Source: Gyromitra esculenta (taxonomy: Eukaryota > Ascomycota > Pezizomycetes > Pezizales > Discinaceae). Taken from it: a stretch of DNA of 64,000 nucleotides. The notes under the pieces were generated by a model that worked only from the letters and a program-made list of their open reading frames with translations, was not told the origin of the DNA and did no database searches. The stretch is taken from NCBI GenBank assembly GCA_038503075.1, contig JBCAML010000022.1, positions 1,116,001 through 1,180,000 of the forward strand, given 5' to 3'. Made by a program: the position numbers and the translations under genes. Positions 1 to 14,012 of the stretch are shown piece by piece; position 1 is the first letter of the stretch; each line of letters opens with the position of its first letter.

Positions 1-1273
1 GCGGACGGCTCAAGCCCAAACCCATCGACGGTTATTGTGTTTCGCGGCAGGGGTGGGGGTGTCCGAAACGGGAGGGCGATGGGCCAGCCCGGCCAGGGCT
101 AGCCGCCCCGAGTCTCCCTCCACAGCAACGGCGACAGCGGCGAACAGAGGCTGGAAGCCAGCCCAGCCACAGCACCACAGCTGTTCCCCGCCTGCACTGT
201 CCTGACCGGCTGGACTGGGCCTGTCTCAGGGACAGGGAGAGGACAGCACAGGCTTCCTCTCCCTCAACCGAGAGATCTTGGAGGAAGGGAGAGAGCGCTG
301 CTCCAAAAGATACATCGTGACATGCACCTGATGAAGATATCAAGCCCAGCTGCCCCTGTTCCAGGTTCAAGGCACCCTCCTCTGCCTCTGCAGTTCCCCT
401 GCTGCCGCAAGAAGAAGAAAAGAACCAATCCAGCTGCAAAGTGAAAAAAGAAACACAAACAATAGCACCCAGACGAGCAAACAATAATATATACAGGAAT
501 CGACAGCCAGTGTCGTAGGAAATATTCCCCACGGAAACGAGCAAGAGGAATTCCAGATCTCCCCAGTAGCTGCAAGACAAATATCCGGTCACATCATCCA
601 CAGCCCTTCATCGGGATCGTCCCTTTTCGACCCATCAGATCCCCATCCATCCATCCATCCCCCCCATCTGTCCCACCCTCAACCTCCCCCTCGCCCCTTC
701 CTTTCCATCCCCGGTTCATCACCTTGGTGCTGCTTCTTCGTCCTCTCTTCTGTGGATAGGTGCTTCTGGATTGAGGATTGCATCTCTCTCCCTGTCTCGA
801 CCTCCATCCCAGTTTGCCTCTGCTCTACTGTGCTTAACGGGACTTTGTACTGTGCCACAGCGGGAATCGATAGTTGATATCACCCCCTGGAGGTCCACCT
901 GCCTGCTCCACCCTACCCTACTCTACGGAACATTGCAGTACCTGCGGCTCTTCACATCCCTCGCCTTCACATCTATATCCCCTTCTATCCATCAATTTCG
1001 CCATCCTCCTCCGCCGCATTCCCATCTCCGAAACCCTTCAAACCCTTGAAACCCCGCTATCACTTGGCTTTCTCCCCCCTGGTCCCGACCCGTAACTAAT
1101 CCCTCTCTTTTCCTTTCCTTTCTTTTTTCCTTTGCTTCTTTTTCTTCTTCCGTTGTTCATTCCCACTTCTCCTCCCTCCTGCCATCATCATCCATCCCCC
1201 TCCTTGACGTTATTCTTTACGCCTCCTAGACTCCTTGTCATACCAACGACCCTTTTTCCACCCCCTTTTAGCT
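1..1273 (+). promoter_or_regulatory. Promoter and long leader of the COT-1 kinase gene
   Basis: No protein-coding gene is supported here. On the + strand the last ATG before the kinase start lies at 331, and 334-1273 contains no ATG at all (about 14 expected in random sequence). From about 600 to 1270 the strand is strongly pyrimidine-rich (CCATCCATCC, TTTCCTTTCC and similar tracts). Depletion of ATG plus C/T bias is what a long transcribed 5' UTR without upstream ORFs looks like. The true transcription start cannot be read from sequence. Confidence 0.6.
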
Positions 1274-3329
<2,056 letters not shown>

Positions 3330-5951
3330 TGCGGAGCCTTGCATTTTGGATTTTTTTTTTTTTTTGTTTCGCGAGAGCGTTGAGAAAGCTGAACATGCGT
3401 TTTTTTTTTTGATATCACATTTGGAATCATGTCTTTTTTTGTCATGTGGTTTTGGACGTTTTTTTTCTACTTTAGTTGAATCATTTCTTTTTGGGGTGAA
3501 TGGGGCAATGCATTGGTATTACTTAACGGATTTTGTATACTCGCTTTGAGGGAACTTTTGCATCTGTATTTGTGATGAGGTGGATTTAGAATGTGAATGT
3601 TGGAGTGATGTGTGTGTGTGATGGTAGATTTTTTTTTTTTTAACGAGCGGTTATGAGTGAAGAGTGAAGAGTATGAATAAAGAGAGACTTTCTATATTTT
3701 TTTAATCGAGATTTCTAAACCGTTTCTAAGGTGTCGGGTGGTTTTCAGTGTCTTGGGTTCGTTGCTTTGTGACTCGAGTCAGGATTTGGAAAGAGATACA
3801 TGTAGTTACAAATTTATCTATAACTGCATGGTTCCGGTATGCGAATACTGTACCTTACTATATTGCATTTCCAGCGAAAGCATCCCATTCAATAGCATCA
3901 CCCGAATGCTTGTTGTCTCTCTACCTAGTAGAATGAAACCCAACAATGTTTTTGTTTTTTTCCCGTGCACTTCGCGTGTTTTATTCCGCTAACATGATAC
4001 TCAACCTCGTGCCCAGTACCTTAATTATAATATATCCAGCGCTTGATTCGTTTATATATAGACCATCCATCTACGAACTATGTAGTTTGAATACTGCGGA
4101 ATTAAAGGCTATTATATGACGCTAGCTACTATTCCACATATCAGACGGGGCGGAATATCTTTCTATTTCTATGGCAGAGGGTATGAGTACCTATTTCTAG
4201 GTGTTGAAATATTTCGAGTGTTTTTTTGGGGGGGGGTTGGAGGCTTGTGGTCTTTTGGTAGTTAGTTAGTCTTGGGGGGGGGACCATCGTTTGAGGGAAT
4301 GCGCCATTAATTCGGGTATATAGATTATATGTTTTTTTGGGTTGAGCAGATGGGAGGAGGAAGAGGAGGTAGCCTGCGTTGAATGAGTGTTGGCTGTGGG
4401 GATATAAGATAAACTGTAGATCTCGTATAACGTAAATGTGTTTTTCTGTCTTCGGTCGGTATTGATTTCTGGAATCATGTATTCTCACTCGTCTTTGATG
4501 CGGCATCCATCAAGTTGTGTTGGCTTCATCTATCTACCTATCTATCTACCCCCTTCATGTTCTGGGGGGGGTTAAGAAACAGTAAGCCCTGGTTTAGTTT
4601 AACTTTTCATAAAATTCTAGAAAAAAAAAATTTTTAACAGGGGGGAGAGGGGGGCTGCCGATTTTTCATAATGCCTATGGTCACATTGCTAACCTTTCTT
4701 GTCTTGTCTCTGGCAAAGTGTTCCAAGTTCAATTAAACCTTTCCTGGGACGTAAATCCGACTTGCAGAATATTACCCCCATGAGCCTCGTCTCTCTAGGG
4801 TATAACTTCCTCCCATGCTTCCCCAGGGCAGGATTCTCCATAAAGGGTCTGAGAGCACCTTTTTTTTTTTTTAGCAGATCGAAGCGATCGCCTTCTCTAA
4901 GAGTTTATCGCTATTAGCCTAGCTCCATCGCTAACAAGGGGGAAAGCAACGATCAAACCATAACAAATATATCCTGATAATACATTCGTCTCAATCCTGC
5001 AACAATGCATCAGCTCCCACAGAGCCCTTTTTATCTCCACTAAGTACATATCGTCAGGAGAGCTAAATGGCGTAAGTAACTGCTTATATTACTATAATGG
5101 GTTAAATACGACGACATGCATCAAATAGCTGTGAATAATACCTTCGACGTCTAATCGAAGGAGCAGTTAGGTTAGGTTAGGGATCTGATCCGGGTGTGGA
5201 TGCGATATGTAGATAGTGTTGAATAAGCTCGATTGATTAGTACGGATATTGAGAATGTGAGAGAGAATGAATGACGCTTTGGTCATGGAGTTTTGTATAG
5301 CACTGCTAAACATTCCATCTGGATTCAAGGCTTGCGAATGAAAACGATTATTGCCATGATTGTTGAGTGCGATGGCGTACAGTGAGAGATTGTGAATAGC
5401 ACCCCTTGCATTCGCAGCAGTTATTTGTGTGGAGCTAGCAGTGTTCGATTTTTGAGTGAGAATATTCTTTGGTTGTGTTAGATGGTGTCAAATAGGTTGA
5501 ATGGGTTGGATTGATTAAGGCTGAAATGGAGAGGGGAGAAATGAGAGAGAGAAGAAGAGGGGATAGAACAAGGAGAAGAAGGAGAGGGAAGTGGTTGTTA
5601 TAACATCAAACTGGTACGTTCGAGAACGATACAGTACACCCACAAACATCCACCGCTACGACCACATTCACAGAGAGCATTCTGCTGGCAGCCTTCTACC
5701 CATCAAATCACATCTCACTATAGCCTTAAACACCACACACTCTCACTACAAACCTCTCCACAAGCTATACCCTGCACGAGTGATATACTATGATGCATCT
5801 CGCCCCCACTCACCACTGTAAACCAACCAATTTAAAAAGTCAACTTTTTTTATTCAATGCAAAAAAAAACCATTTTAAACCTCCAATCCAGCACTCTCAA
5901 GAATACTAGCGCAAGAAGCAAGAAAAAAACCCTTCCCGCCTCTCACCAACT
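3330..5951. other. Intergenic, 3' of cot-1 and 3' of OLA1
   Basis: Convergent space between the kinase (+) and OLA1 (-). It holds many T-homopolymers (3352, 3401, 3632, 4861), poly-G runs (4231, 4275, 4565) and an AT-rich background. Open frames here are short and show no recognisable motif. No gene supported. Confidence 0.5.
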
Positions 5952-7768
5952 CTAAGACTTCGCAGCCCCAGCCTTGAAAAGCACGATATCACCATCCTCC
6001 ATAACATACTCCTTCCCCTTAGTCTGCAGCTTCCCGCCCGCCTTAACTGCAGCTTCATCACCAAGCTCCTTCAAATCATCATACTTGAAAACAACCGCCT
6101 GAATAAACGTCTTTTCAAAATCTACCACCCCCCCAAAACAACACCTCATTAGCCACTAACCGAAACAACCCAGCCCAGCGAAAACCAGGACACAAAGGAA
6201 AGAAGAACCCACCAGTATGAATAACCCCCGCCGCCTGCGGCGCCTTCGTCCCCTTCCTAATACTCCACTGCCGCACCTCGTCGGGGCCGGTAGTGAAGAA
6301 ACTCGCGAGCCTCAGCGCAGCCCTCATAGTGACCACGATCTTACCAATTGCGCTCTTGACGCCGAGCTTCTTGCATTCGGCTGCGACCTCTTCATCCGTC
6401 ATGCGAGTGAGACGTTCTTCGAATGCGACAGAGAGCGGGATGATTACGTCGCCGGGACAGTGTTCGTCGATCCAGGCTTTGATTTTAGGGAGGTTTTTGT
6501 TTTTTTGGCGGATGTAGTCTTTTTCAGAGAGGTTTATGAGAAAGATTACGGGCTTGGCGGTGAGGAGCATGAGGCCGTTGATGATTTCGACCTGGGGGGA
6601 GTTAGCTGCGATTTGGTTGAAGGGTGTAAGGAGGAGGCGGAGGGGAAGGGAGGGGAGGAGGAAGGTTATTGTCAGACACAAAATGCTATCTCACGACGGC
6701 CTCTAAGCGTTGTATAGGCGAGGCCGTTCGACGAGCTGGGTTATTTCGAGTATAGTACTCTTTGTCATCATGTAGATGTGTGTGTGTTGGGGGGGGGTTT
6801 GTAAATGATATCGAGAAAACCGAACTAATCCTACCTCCTTATTCCCCCAATTCTTCTTCCTCACATCCTTCTTCTCATCCACCAACCAACTCAATACGCT
6901 TTCCACAATCGCCTGCTCCTCTTTCAACTTCTTCATTTCGAGACTCTGGCCACCCCTGCTCGTCTGCTTCTTCAGCGCCTCTAGATTCTTCTCCACAAAC
7001 TCGATATCCTTGATCCGCAGTTCATCGTTGATGATCTGCAGATCACGAACAGGGTCGACGTCACCCTCGACGTGGATGATCTCCGCATCGTCGAAGCAAC
7101 GTACTACCTGGAAGAGCGCATCGACAGCGCGGATGTGCGACAGGAAGGCATTACCGAGACCAGCACCGGTAGAGGCTCCGCGAGTGAGTCCGGCAATGTC
7201 GTAGACTGTTAGATTTGCGGGGACTTGAGAGCGGGGCTTAGTGCGGGCTCAGCTAATATTCTCAAAAGATAGAATGATGGATTTGGGAAGAAGGGGGAGG
7301 GAGGTGCTAAGTTACCTTGTAGTGGTCGCAGAGCCAGTCGTAGCGCTCATCGGGGACGACAACACGAGCCTCTTCGGGGTCAATGGTGGCATAAGGGAAG
7401 TTCTACAACCGTGGATATTAGATATCGGTTCCCAATTCTGAATCATCGAAAGGGAAACACACAGCCGGGTTTCCGAGGGAACACTTAGTGATTGCCTGGA
7501 AAAGAGTTGATTTTCCGACGTTGGCAAGACCAACCTATCATGGAAGTTAGCGAAAAATGAAAATTTCCCCACCATCCACATAAACCACTTCATGCACAGC
7601 AATGCACAACACGAAAAGAAACACGATAGTTAGGAAAATAAAAAATAGGATAACAAATAAAACGAGAACATGAAAGAAATAAAAGAAGCCTACAATTCCA
7701 CTCTTCAAATTATTCCCAGGCCTCCCGAGCATAATCTTCTCCTCCTTGGCAGCCTTCTTTGGCGGCAT
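5952..7768 (-). CDS. OLA1: Obg-like ATPase 1 / YchF-family P-loop ATPase
   Basis: Six exons on the minus strand (7768-7694, 7534-7463, 7402-7316, 7236-6835, 6591-6213, 6121-5952) join to 394 aa, the standard length of eukaryotic OLA1. P-loop GLANVGKST sits directly after the first intron; the G3 region is [11 protein letters not shown]; the G4 position reads NLSE instead of NKxD, the hallmark that gives YchF/OLA1 ATP rather than GTP preference. A coiled-coil insertion (about 130-200) and a C-terminal TGS domain ([17 protein letters not shown] onward) complete the family architecture. OLA1 proteins bind ribosomes and modulate translation initiation and stress responses. Starts with MPPKK, as in fungal orthologues. 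It shares an ~800-bp divergent upstream region with the PPPDE gene. The 243-bp intron at 6592-6834 is the longest in the gene. Confidence 0.96.
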
Positions 7769-8565
7769 CTTTCTAGATTTCGCGTACGAGCGAGTGAACA
7801 GGAATAAAAAAGACTTTGGGCCTTCTTGGGCGAGGGGGGACGGTGGAGCGAAGAGACGATTGTTAACGCAGCGCCGGGGAAGGAGCAGCAGCGACGTTGT
7901 TGGGGTGAGGGGTAGCAACGGAGAAGATGGACCGACGTCTCTTCTCGCTGCTGGTGGAGGATGTGGATGTTGTTATTATTACTTTTGGCTGGCTGGCTGT
8001 GTTTTTGACTTTCCTGCCCAACGGCCGTTTGGTGGGATGGGGCCCTTTTTTTTGTGCGCGACCCCGCGCTGTGTGGCGCTGTGTGGCGCTGTGTGGGTGG
8101 GTGGTGAGTGTGGCTTGATACACGTTGGTGTGGCTGGGCGACCTGCTGTGTCGATCGCTCTTGGCGGGCTTCCCCAGTCTTGGCGGCGAACAGACGCGGC
8201 AACACTGCCCTCTCTGAGACGGAGGAGGCTGTTTCTGTTCTGCGTCTGTTTCCGTTTCGGCGGTGGGGCTGCCCACACTATGAATCGCTCTTGGGTCCGG
8301 TGTAGGTGTACGAGCACCACACTCTGTTCCTGCAGCGGCACACAAAGACACTCTCGCTCACATCTATTCGCTGTCCCTGCGATCTGCACATACCTTAAAG
8401 GCTTCACCCCCCAGTCCTCACCCCTCCCCTCCGTGCTGCACTCTCCATCACCCCACCCACAATATACATCGATACGTGCACTTCTGGGCCTACGTCAACC
8501 CCCAACTCGCCTCCAAATCCACTCCACACCTCATCCAACATTCCTAAGAACCCAGCAGTCCCAAA
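7769..8565. promoter_or_regulatory. Divergent promoter between OLA1 and the PPPDE protease
   Basis: Bidirectional upstream space of 797 bp. It contains a perfect 10-bp tandem repeat (GCGCTGTGTG, three copies, 8066-8095) and C-rich tracts before the PPPDE start. Long open frames across it on both strands are low-complexity and are not credible genes. Confidence 0.5.
8066..8095. repeat. 10-bp tandem repeat, three perfect copies
   Basis: The unit GCGCTGTGTG is repeated head to tail three times within the OLA1/PPPDE divergent promoter, and a partial fourth copy follows. Copy number could vary between strains. Confidence 0.8.
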
Positions 8566-9461
8566 ATGCCGCCCCGCGACCCTCTCCCGCGACCCTCCCA
8601 GTCCTCTGCCCGCTCACGCCGCAGCTCCATCAGGAAGACCAAAGTGATAATCAACGTCTATGACCTTCTACCACCCGGCCGCCTCTCCTCCTTTGTCTGG
8701 GCCATCGGCGTGGGCCTCTTGCACAGCGGCGTCGTTATCAACGACCGTGAATACGCATTCGGTGGCCACGACCGACGGGGACTGACCGGGGTATACTGGA
8801 CGAAACCCAAGACGGAGCCGCCAGGAGGCACCTTCAGGAGCGAGATCCTACACGGATTCACCTATGCCAGTGATGAAGAGATTCAAGATATCGTAAGAGA
8901 AGTAAGTTCTTTCCCCCCTTCCCCCCCCGTTTTTCATGTTCTCTGCAGGACAGCTAAGCTAACCCTGGGCGTTTTTTTTTATAGGCATCAAATGAGTTTC
9001 TTGGCCCTTCTTACAACCTCCTAACTCGCAACTGCAACCACTTTACTTCACACCTGTGCTCGGCCCTCACGGGTCAGCCCGCGCCCACGTACCTCAACCG
9101 TGCGGCCTCTATTGGTGTCTCACTTCCCTGCATCGTTCCAGCGGGCTGGATCGAGCCCCCCGAGTGCGATGTCGATGATCAAGGTGAGCAGGCACGTCTC
9201 ACCACCAACGCAGCTCGCACAGGTACAGCACGAAGACATAGCGTCGGCGATGGTGATGCGTGGGGGAATAGTGGCGATGAATACACAGACGAGGAGGAAG
9301 AGGAGCGACAAAGAAGGAGACGGAAAGAAAGAGAGAGGGAAAGGAAGAAAGCTGCTGGCGAGACAGGAAAGGGGAGAATGAATAGGTATGAGAGAGACGA
9401 AGATGGGAGAATGCTGCCAGGAGCAGAGAGGGCGAGGTTGGATCGAACAGTTACGCAGTAG
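8566..9461 (+). CDS. PPPDE-domain cysteine protease (DeSI/desumoylating isopeptidase type)
   Basis: Two exons (8566-8901, 8985-9461) give 270 aa. Residues about 25-170 form a PPPDE (DUF862) papain-like fold: the catalytic His lies in LLHSGVVIN (H53) and the catalytic Cys in RNCNHF (C129), with the conserved GYxxxSEILHGFT-like strand between them and the AGWIEPPE segment after them. The family includes DeSI SUMO/ubiquitin isopeptidases. The C-terminal ~90 residues are a highly charged Glu/Arg/Lys tail, probably a coiled coil or disordered. Exon 2 begins exactly at a TTTATAG acceptor and restores the catalytic Cys, which supports the intron. Whether the substrate is SUMO or ubiquitin cannot be told from sequence. 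Confidence 0.92.
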
Positions 9462-9879
9462 CTGTTGGCTGTAGTGTACGATATCGTCTGTGGATCCAGA
9501 ACTCATCAGAAGGTATGGTTTAGTTTTGCTCATTTATTCTTATTTGTTTTTTTTTTCTCCATCCAGCATTCACTGGATATTTGAAGCTGAAGTACAGCGA
9601 TGGGAAGGCGTAAATTGGGGGTTTTTTTTCTCACCCTCTCATTCATTTTGTCATAATATCTATACATAGAACATCCAGAATCCCTTTCACCTGTAGCTGA
9701 ACACGAGACGTGAATCGTGAACACGAACGTGACCCAACCACGGTACCATCCGCTGATCCTGCACAGACCACTGCCAAGAATGAGGCTCTCGGGGGAAAAA
9801 AAACACCTCTTCCCTGCTCACCTCCGAAAAAATAATAATACCTTAAGCTCAACACCACAACCAATCCCCACCTACAAGA
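9462..9879. other. Intergenic between PPPDE gene and small charged-protein gene
   Basis: 418 bp of 3' UTR and promoter space. T-runs at 9545 and 9622 may belong to the PPPDE 3' end. Nothing else recognised. Confidence 0.5.
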
Positions 9880-10331
9880 ATGGCACGCTCAACAGTTACC
9901 GCGTCTCCTGCTCCGTTGCTTACACGTGAGCCGACTATGAGCAGTACTCAAGCAGCAGCCTCAGAAGCGCTCGCAGCGCTCCTGGCGCGGCGGAGAGGAG
10001 TGAAACCGAAGACGGGGAGGGTGCGGAAGAATAAGAGTAAAGCTGTATCGAGAAAAGATGTAGATGGAGTTAAAGATTCCGAGAAGGAGGTCGAGAGGGA
10101 GAGGAACGTGGAGAAGAGCGTTGGGATTTTGAAGAGGGTTGGAAAAGTCGGTGACAGTGAGAGGGAGATTCGGGGACGGGTGAGTTATCTTTCTAGCTGT
10201 TTGGGTTGTGAGGGGGGTGATGCTGATGGAGGAGGTAGATACTACAGATGAGGGAGGAGGCGCGGGGGAGGAAGGGGAAGGGGAAGAAGAAGAAGGTTGT
10301 GGAGGAGGAAGAGTATGATAGTGATGAGTGA
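9880..10331 (+). CDS. Small highly charged protein, function unknown
   Basis: Not recognised. Two exons (9880-10179, 10248-10331) give 127 aa; the intron has a GTGAGT donor and a CTACAG acceptor, and both exons keep frame. The N-terminus is Ser/Thr/Ala-rich with an Ala/Leu helix (SEALAALLARRRG), then basic stretches (KPKTGRVRKNKSK), a charged central helix, and an ending in which a Lys-rich block (KGKGKKKK) is followed by an acidic tail EEEEYDSDE. That pattern is common in nuclear or nucleolar proteins, but this is inference. Reading through the intron instead gives a Gly-rich end that looks like translated intron. Confidence 0.6.
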
Positions 10332-11929
10332 GGATGGGATGGAATGGAACGGGACGGGAATGGGTGGAAATGGCTATATAATATTCACTTTGTTCACGGG
10401 ATTTTGCACAATGCCTTTAAATGTTTACGATTCAGTCTTGCAATTGTAGAGTTCTTCGCATTGAAACCTCTATACCTAAACCCCCATTTCAAATGGCATC
10501 GCGGTAAACCCTCACGAGATCCCACCCCCAGAAAACCAAAAGATGTAGCAACCGCCGGTAAGGAAGACATCATCACAGGGCGAACCCTAGAGTGCTCCAG
10601 CTGCGGAGCTGTTAATTCGCTCTCGAGCAATTAGTAGAGGAAACAACCGGTAAAACCATCTACTGTCCGAAAACAAGTGAGTGCCGGAGGTGCCTACAAT
10701 AAAAACTGCCCGTAAAATGAGTAAAGAGAGAAGAAGGAAAAAAAAAAGGACACCGTCCCACGCTCCAATCTCCCCCATTAAGTACCCGTTTTTCTCTCCG
10801 CCAAGCCACCAACCCCCCCCAAACCCAATTTTTTTCCCCGCTGAAACCCTAGCCCTAGCGACTATATAACCCCCGCCCTCCTCGCCCTCAACTGAGACCC
10901 ACCAGTAGAAAATTTATATCTCTGAATTTGCTAGAGCCCTTCGTCGACAGTTTTTCCAGGACGTTCAAATGAGGGTGTGGACAGCAGAGGAAGAGTGGCA
11001 ATTCTCTTTGGAACCTTCACTTCGCTTCGGGATTGTCTCTCACGCGCCTCTTGAGTGAGGTGGTCGTGGGAGAGGATTGGGGGGTTTAGAGGACATTTCT
11101 TTTTCTCTTTTTCTTCTCTTTTTCTTCTTCTCTTTTTTTTTACAATCTTTTTGGCGGGATAAGCGAGGGAGATACGTAATGGATATTATGGGAGATAATT
11201 TGAATAATATATTTTTTCTACTTCTACGGCTTTTGCCTGTGTGTAATTGATGAGAAGCATTCTCTTCAGGTGTTGAGAGGACGAGTACGGGCAAAATCTT
11301 GTCTAGTCCGTGAATGTGAACCTGCTTCTGAGAGTCATAGCTGGTCGCTTCGATGTCGAATCCCATCAGTTATCAATTCACAATATTCTTCATCTTCATC
11401 AATTACCTCCTGCACCATGCCAATGATCCTGCTGTGCTATCGCTACAGAAACCATAGATTACAAATCTCCATTTTTCGCATTCCTAACTAGACGCTTCCC
11501 TCTAACCGTCACTACCGTACAGAGGCCCCACCAACATGTAACTATATACAACCCCAAACCCAGTCTTAATCACAAATCCTACACCCCTACCCGCTCCCCG
11601 AGACGCAAAGAAAACTCAGACTAAAGCAGGGGGTACCGTTAAAAATACAACCGAAGAACAAAAAAAAGAAGTATATGACCAATGCTAGAGACAAAAAAAC
11701 TGAGAAGAGAAGAGTGGCGTAATCGTCATGAATAACAACAAAACAAATCTAGAAGGGGCGAGTATTTACAATATAGAGTAGCCCCCTCACCGGAGAGATA
11801 GATAAGCAGGTCAGGGGGGAACACAGAATCGTGAACTTTTTATATGCCCTCAAAAGCAGCCCGAACAGACCCAAGGAAAAAATATATATAGCAGATAGCC
11901 GAATATAGCAGATAGATAAACTGCCTAGA
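10332..11929. other. Intergenic, 3' of small charged protein and 3' of TIM44
   Basis: About 1.6 kb of convergent space. It holds a C-rich segment (10770-10880), a C/T tract on the + strand (11097-11145) and A-rich DNA before the TIM44 stop. An ORF at 10344-10634 ends in a CSSCG motif but has no other support. Confidence 0.5.
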
Positions 11930-13611
11930 TTAGATGAAATCCCTTGCACTCTTCTGCAATTCAATCAACCTCCACCCATTCGTCTCCGGATTCGCTACCT
12001 CATCTGGTATCCTCGTGATACCGATTGCATACGTAACCTGCTGTACCTTATCCTCCATCCCGGCCCTTAGCTCGTGCGTCTTCAAGTCGCGGTATACATG
12101 GACTTCTTGGGTTCGGCAAGATACGATAAACACCGGGATCTCTCCTGGCTCCAAAATTCGTGCCGAAAGAATATCCACGTTCCTGATATCAAGCACTTTG
12201 CCATCCAACTTAAGCCCATTCACCGTATATTGCTGATTCAATGCCGCATACACGTTGAACTGTGCTGCACTGAGCCACGCCTTCAAAACTTCGTTCTCAC
12301 CCTTGACGTACGCATCGAGGACTTCGGGGAGAATGTATTCGCGAAGCTCGCGTAGGAAGGGTTCTAATTGGAAGTTAGGATCCATCTCACGGAACTTGCG
12401 GATGACCTGAGCGGTTTCATTCTCGGCAAAGAAACCGGCGAAGCGGTCGGCGATACTGCGAGTTACAGAGATGACAGGATTTTCTGATTCTTCGTAGTTC
12501 CGCTTAATTGAGAAGATGGACTGCATCAATTTGTTGGAGTCGCGAAATTCACGCCAGGACTCCTTCCAAGCGGCGTCTTTGTGTAGAGTTACATTTGTGC
12601 CGGCGCTGTGAGGTGTTAGGTTATGGAGAGAGTGATGAAGAATGAAGCTGCGTACTTGGGGTCCTCTTCATGCTTCTCGACCTTCTTGACACCACCTTTC
12701 ATCCCCCGCATTTCCCGCTGTTTCTTTCTCTCCTCCCTTTCTAGATAACCCCCGTAACGACTGCTGCTCCCATCGTCAATAACTTCCTCCACGTTCTGCT
12801 TGATATCCTTATAAACCTTCGTCTCCCTAACTGGCTTCGTAACTTTCGCAACTCCCTCACCAGTTGCCCGCACGGCAGCCCTCCCGACTTTCACGACAGG
12901 GGTCTGCCATGTCCACGCAGCACCCTTTCCGATAGCACTCGCTGTTTTCCCTAGTGTTTCCGCTGTCTTTTCACCAACCTTGCCAGCAACCTCAGCCGTG
13001 GTGCCGTAGGCTTCCCGAGCCTTTTGGACAGCAGGAGACTCGGTAAATTGTTGTGCTGTAGCGCCGAGCTGTTTAGTGGATTCCTGCCATTCCTGAGACT
13101 TTTTGAATTCAGACTGAAGTGTTTCGTAGAAGACAGCGAAGGGAGATTTGTCGCCATGAGGTGGAGGAGGTGGAGGAGCCTCTTCCTTCTCTTTTTTGTC
13201 TTTCTTTTCCTTGTCATCGGCGGATTCTTCCTCTTCCTCTTTTTTCTCCTTCTCCTTCTCCTTCTCCTCCTCCTCTTTCTCTTTCAACTTATCTGCCTTT
13301 TCCTTTTCCTTCTCTGCTTCCTCGGCCTCTTTCTCTGACGACTCTTCCTGTTTCTTGATTTTCGCCTTGTCGCTCCACTGGCTCAGCGTCGAGAACTGGC
13401 TTCTAAGAATAGTAGGCGAGCTGCCAACGTCTCCCCACGCAGCATTTCCAGACCTCCTCCCAAAAACTGAAGAATCAGATACCAGTGCAGAACATAGTTT
13501 TCGTCTCTGCAGCGACGAAGCTAATCGTTGATTTCCACCAATTCGTATTGAGGCACGTGTTACTACAGCGAGACCATTGAGCGACGAAATTCCCCGACAA
13601 GCAGACTGCAT
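11930..13611 (-). CDS. TIM44: Mitochondrial import motor subunit TIM44
   Basis: Two exons (13611-12656, 12605-11930; 50-bp intron) give 543 aa. The N-terminus is Arg/Ser-rich and lacks acids, a typical matrix presequence, up to about residue 75. A Lys/Glu-rich coiled-coil region follows (about 80-145), then a poly-Pro run and the membrane-associated helical region with Ala/Gly/Thr repeats. The C-terminal ~210 residues (NAGTNVTLHKDAAWKESW onward) are the Tim44-like/MBA1 fold, ending in IGITRIPDEVANPETNGWRLIELQKS as in fungal TIM44. It tethers mtHsp70 to the TIM23 channel on the matrix side. The intron splits the DPN codon and gives an uninterrupted family match. The gene faces cofactor E across a 401-bp shared upstream region. 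Confidence 0.96.
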
Positions 13612-14012
13612 TTTAGAAGATTCAAAAAAATTAATTTGCGGAGATGCGCGGGGTTGTTGAGATAAAAGAAATGAACGTTAAGAAGGAGCGGCGGGTGGCG
13701 GGGTTTTTTTTCTCGAAGACGGCGGACTGGGGTGGAAACCACTGCAGATCCCTAGATCTGTGGGTTTTCTTTTTGGTAGCACTGGGACCCGGTTACCCGG
13801 CAGAGGGGACTGGACTATCGACCCGGGGTTTTTCTCTTACCCCAACCATAGGAATAAAATCTCGGTAGAGCAAATAGCAGCCGGAACTAAGCTGTGTGTA
13901 AGCCTCCACCAGCTCGAATAGAATTCAATATCACACTTTGTTCCAGAGATCCCTCCTGCTGTGTCCGATTTGTACTTGAGCCCACCACCTGCTCCTTGGA
14001 GCTCTAGCGAAA
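13612..14012. promoter_or_regulatory. Divergent promoter TIM44 / tubulin cofactor E
   Basis: 401 bp separate the two start codons on opposite strands, so regulatory elements are likely shared or overlapping. No specific site is recognised with confidence. Confidence 0.5.

Noticed and set aside
5165..5182. Telomere-like GTTAGGTTAGGTTAGG
   Set aside because: Only three pentamer units ending in GG, not TTAGGG arrays; no other subtelomeric sign here.
7746..8663. 305-codon ORF across the OLA1/PPPDE divergent promoter
   Set aside because: Low-complexity, overlaps the start regions of both well-supported genes and has no domain.
12951..13531. Several ORFs antisense or out of frame within TIM44
   Set aside because: They mirror the Lys/Glu-rich coiled-coil repeats of TIM44.
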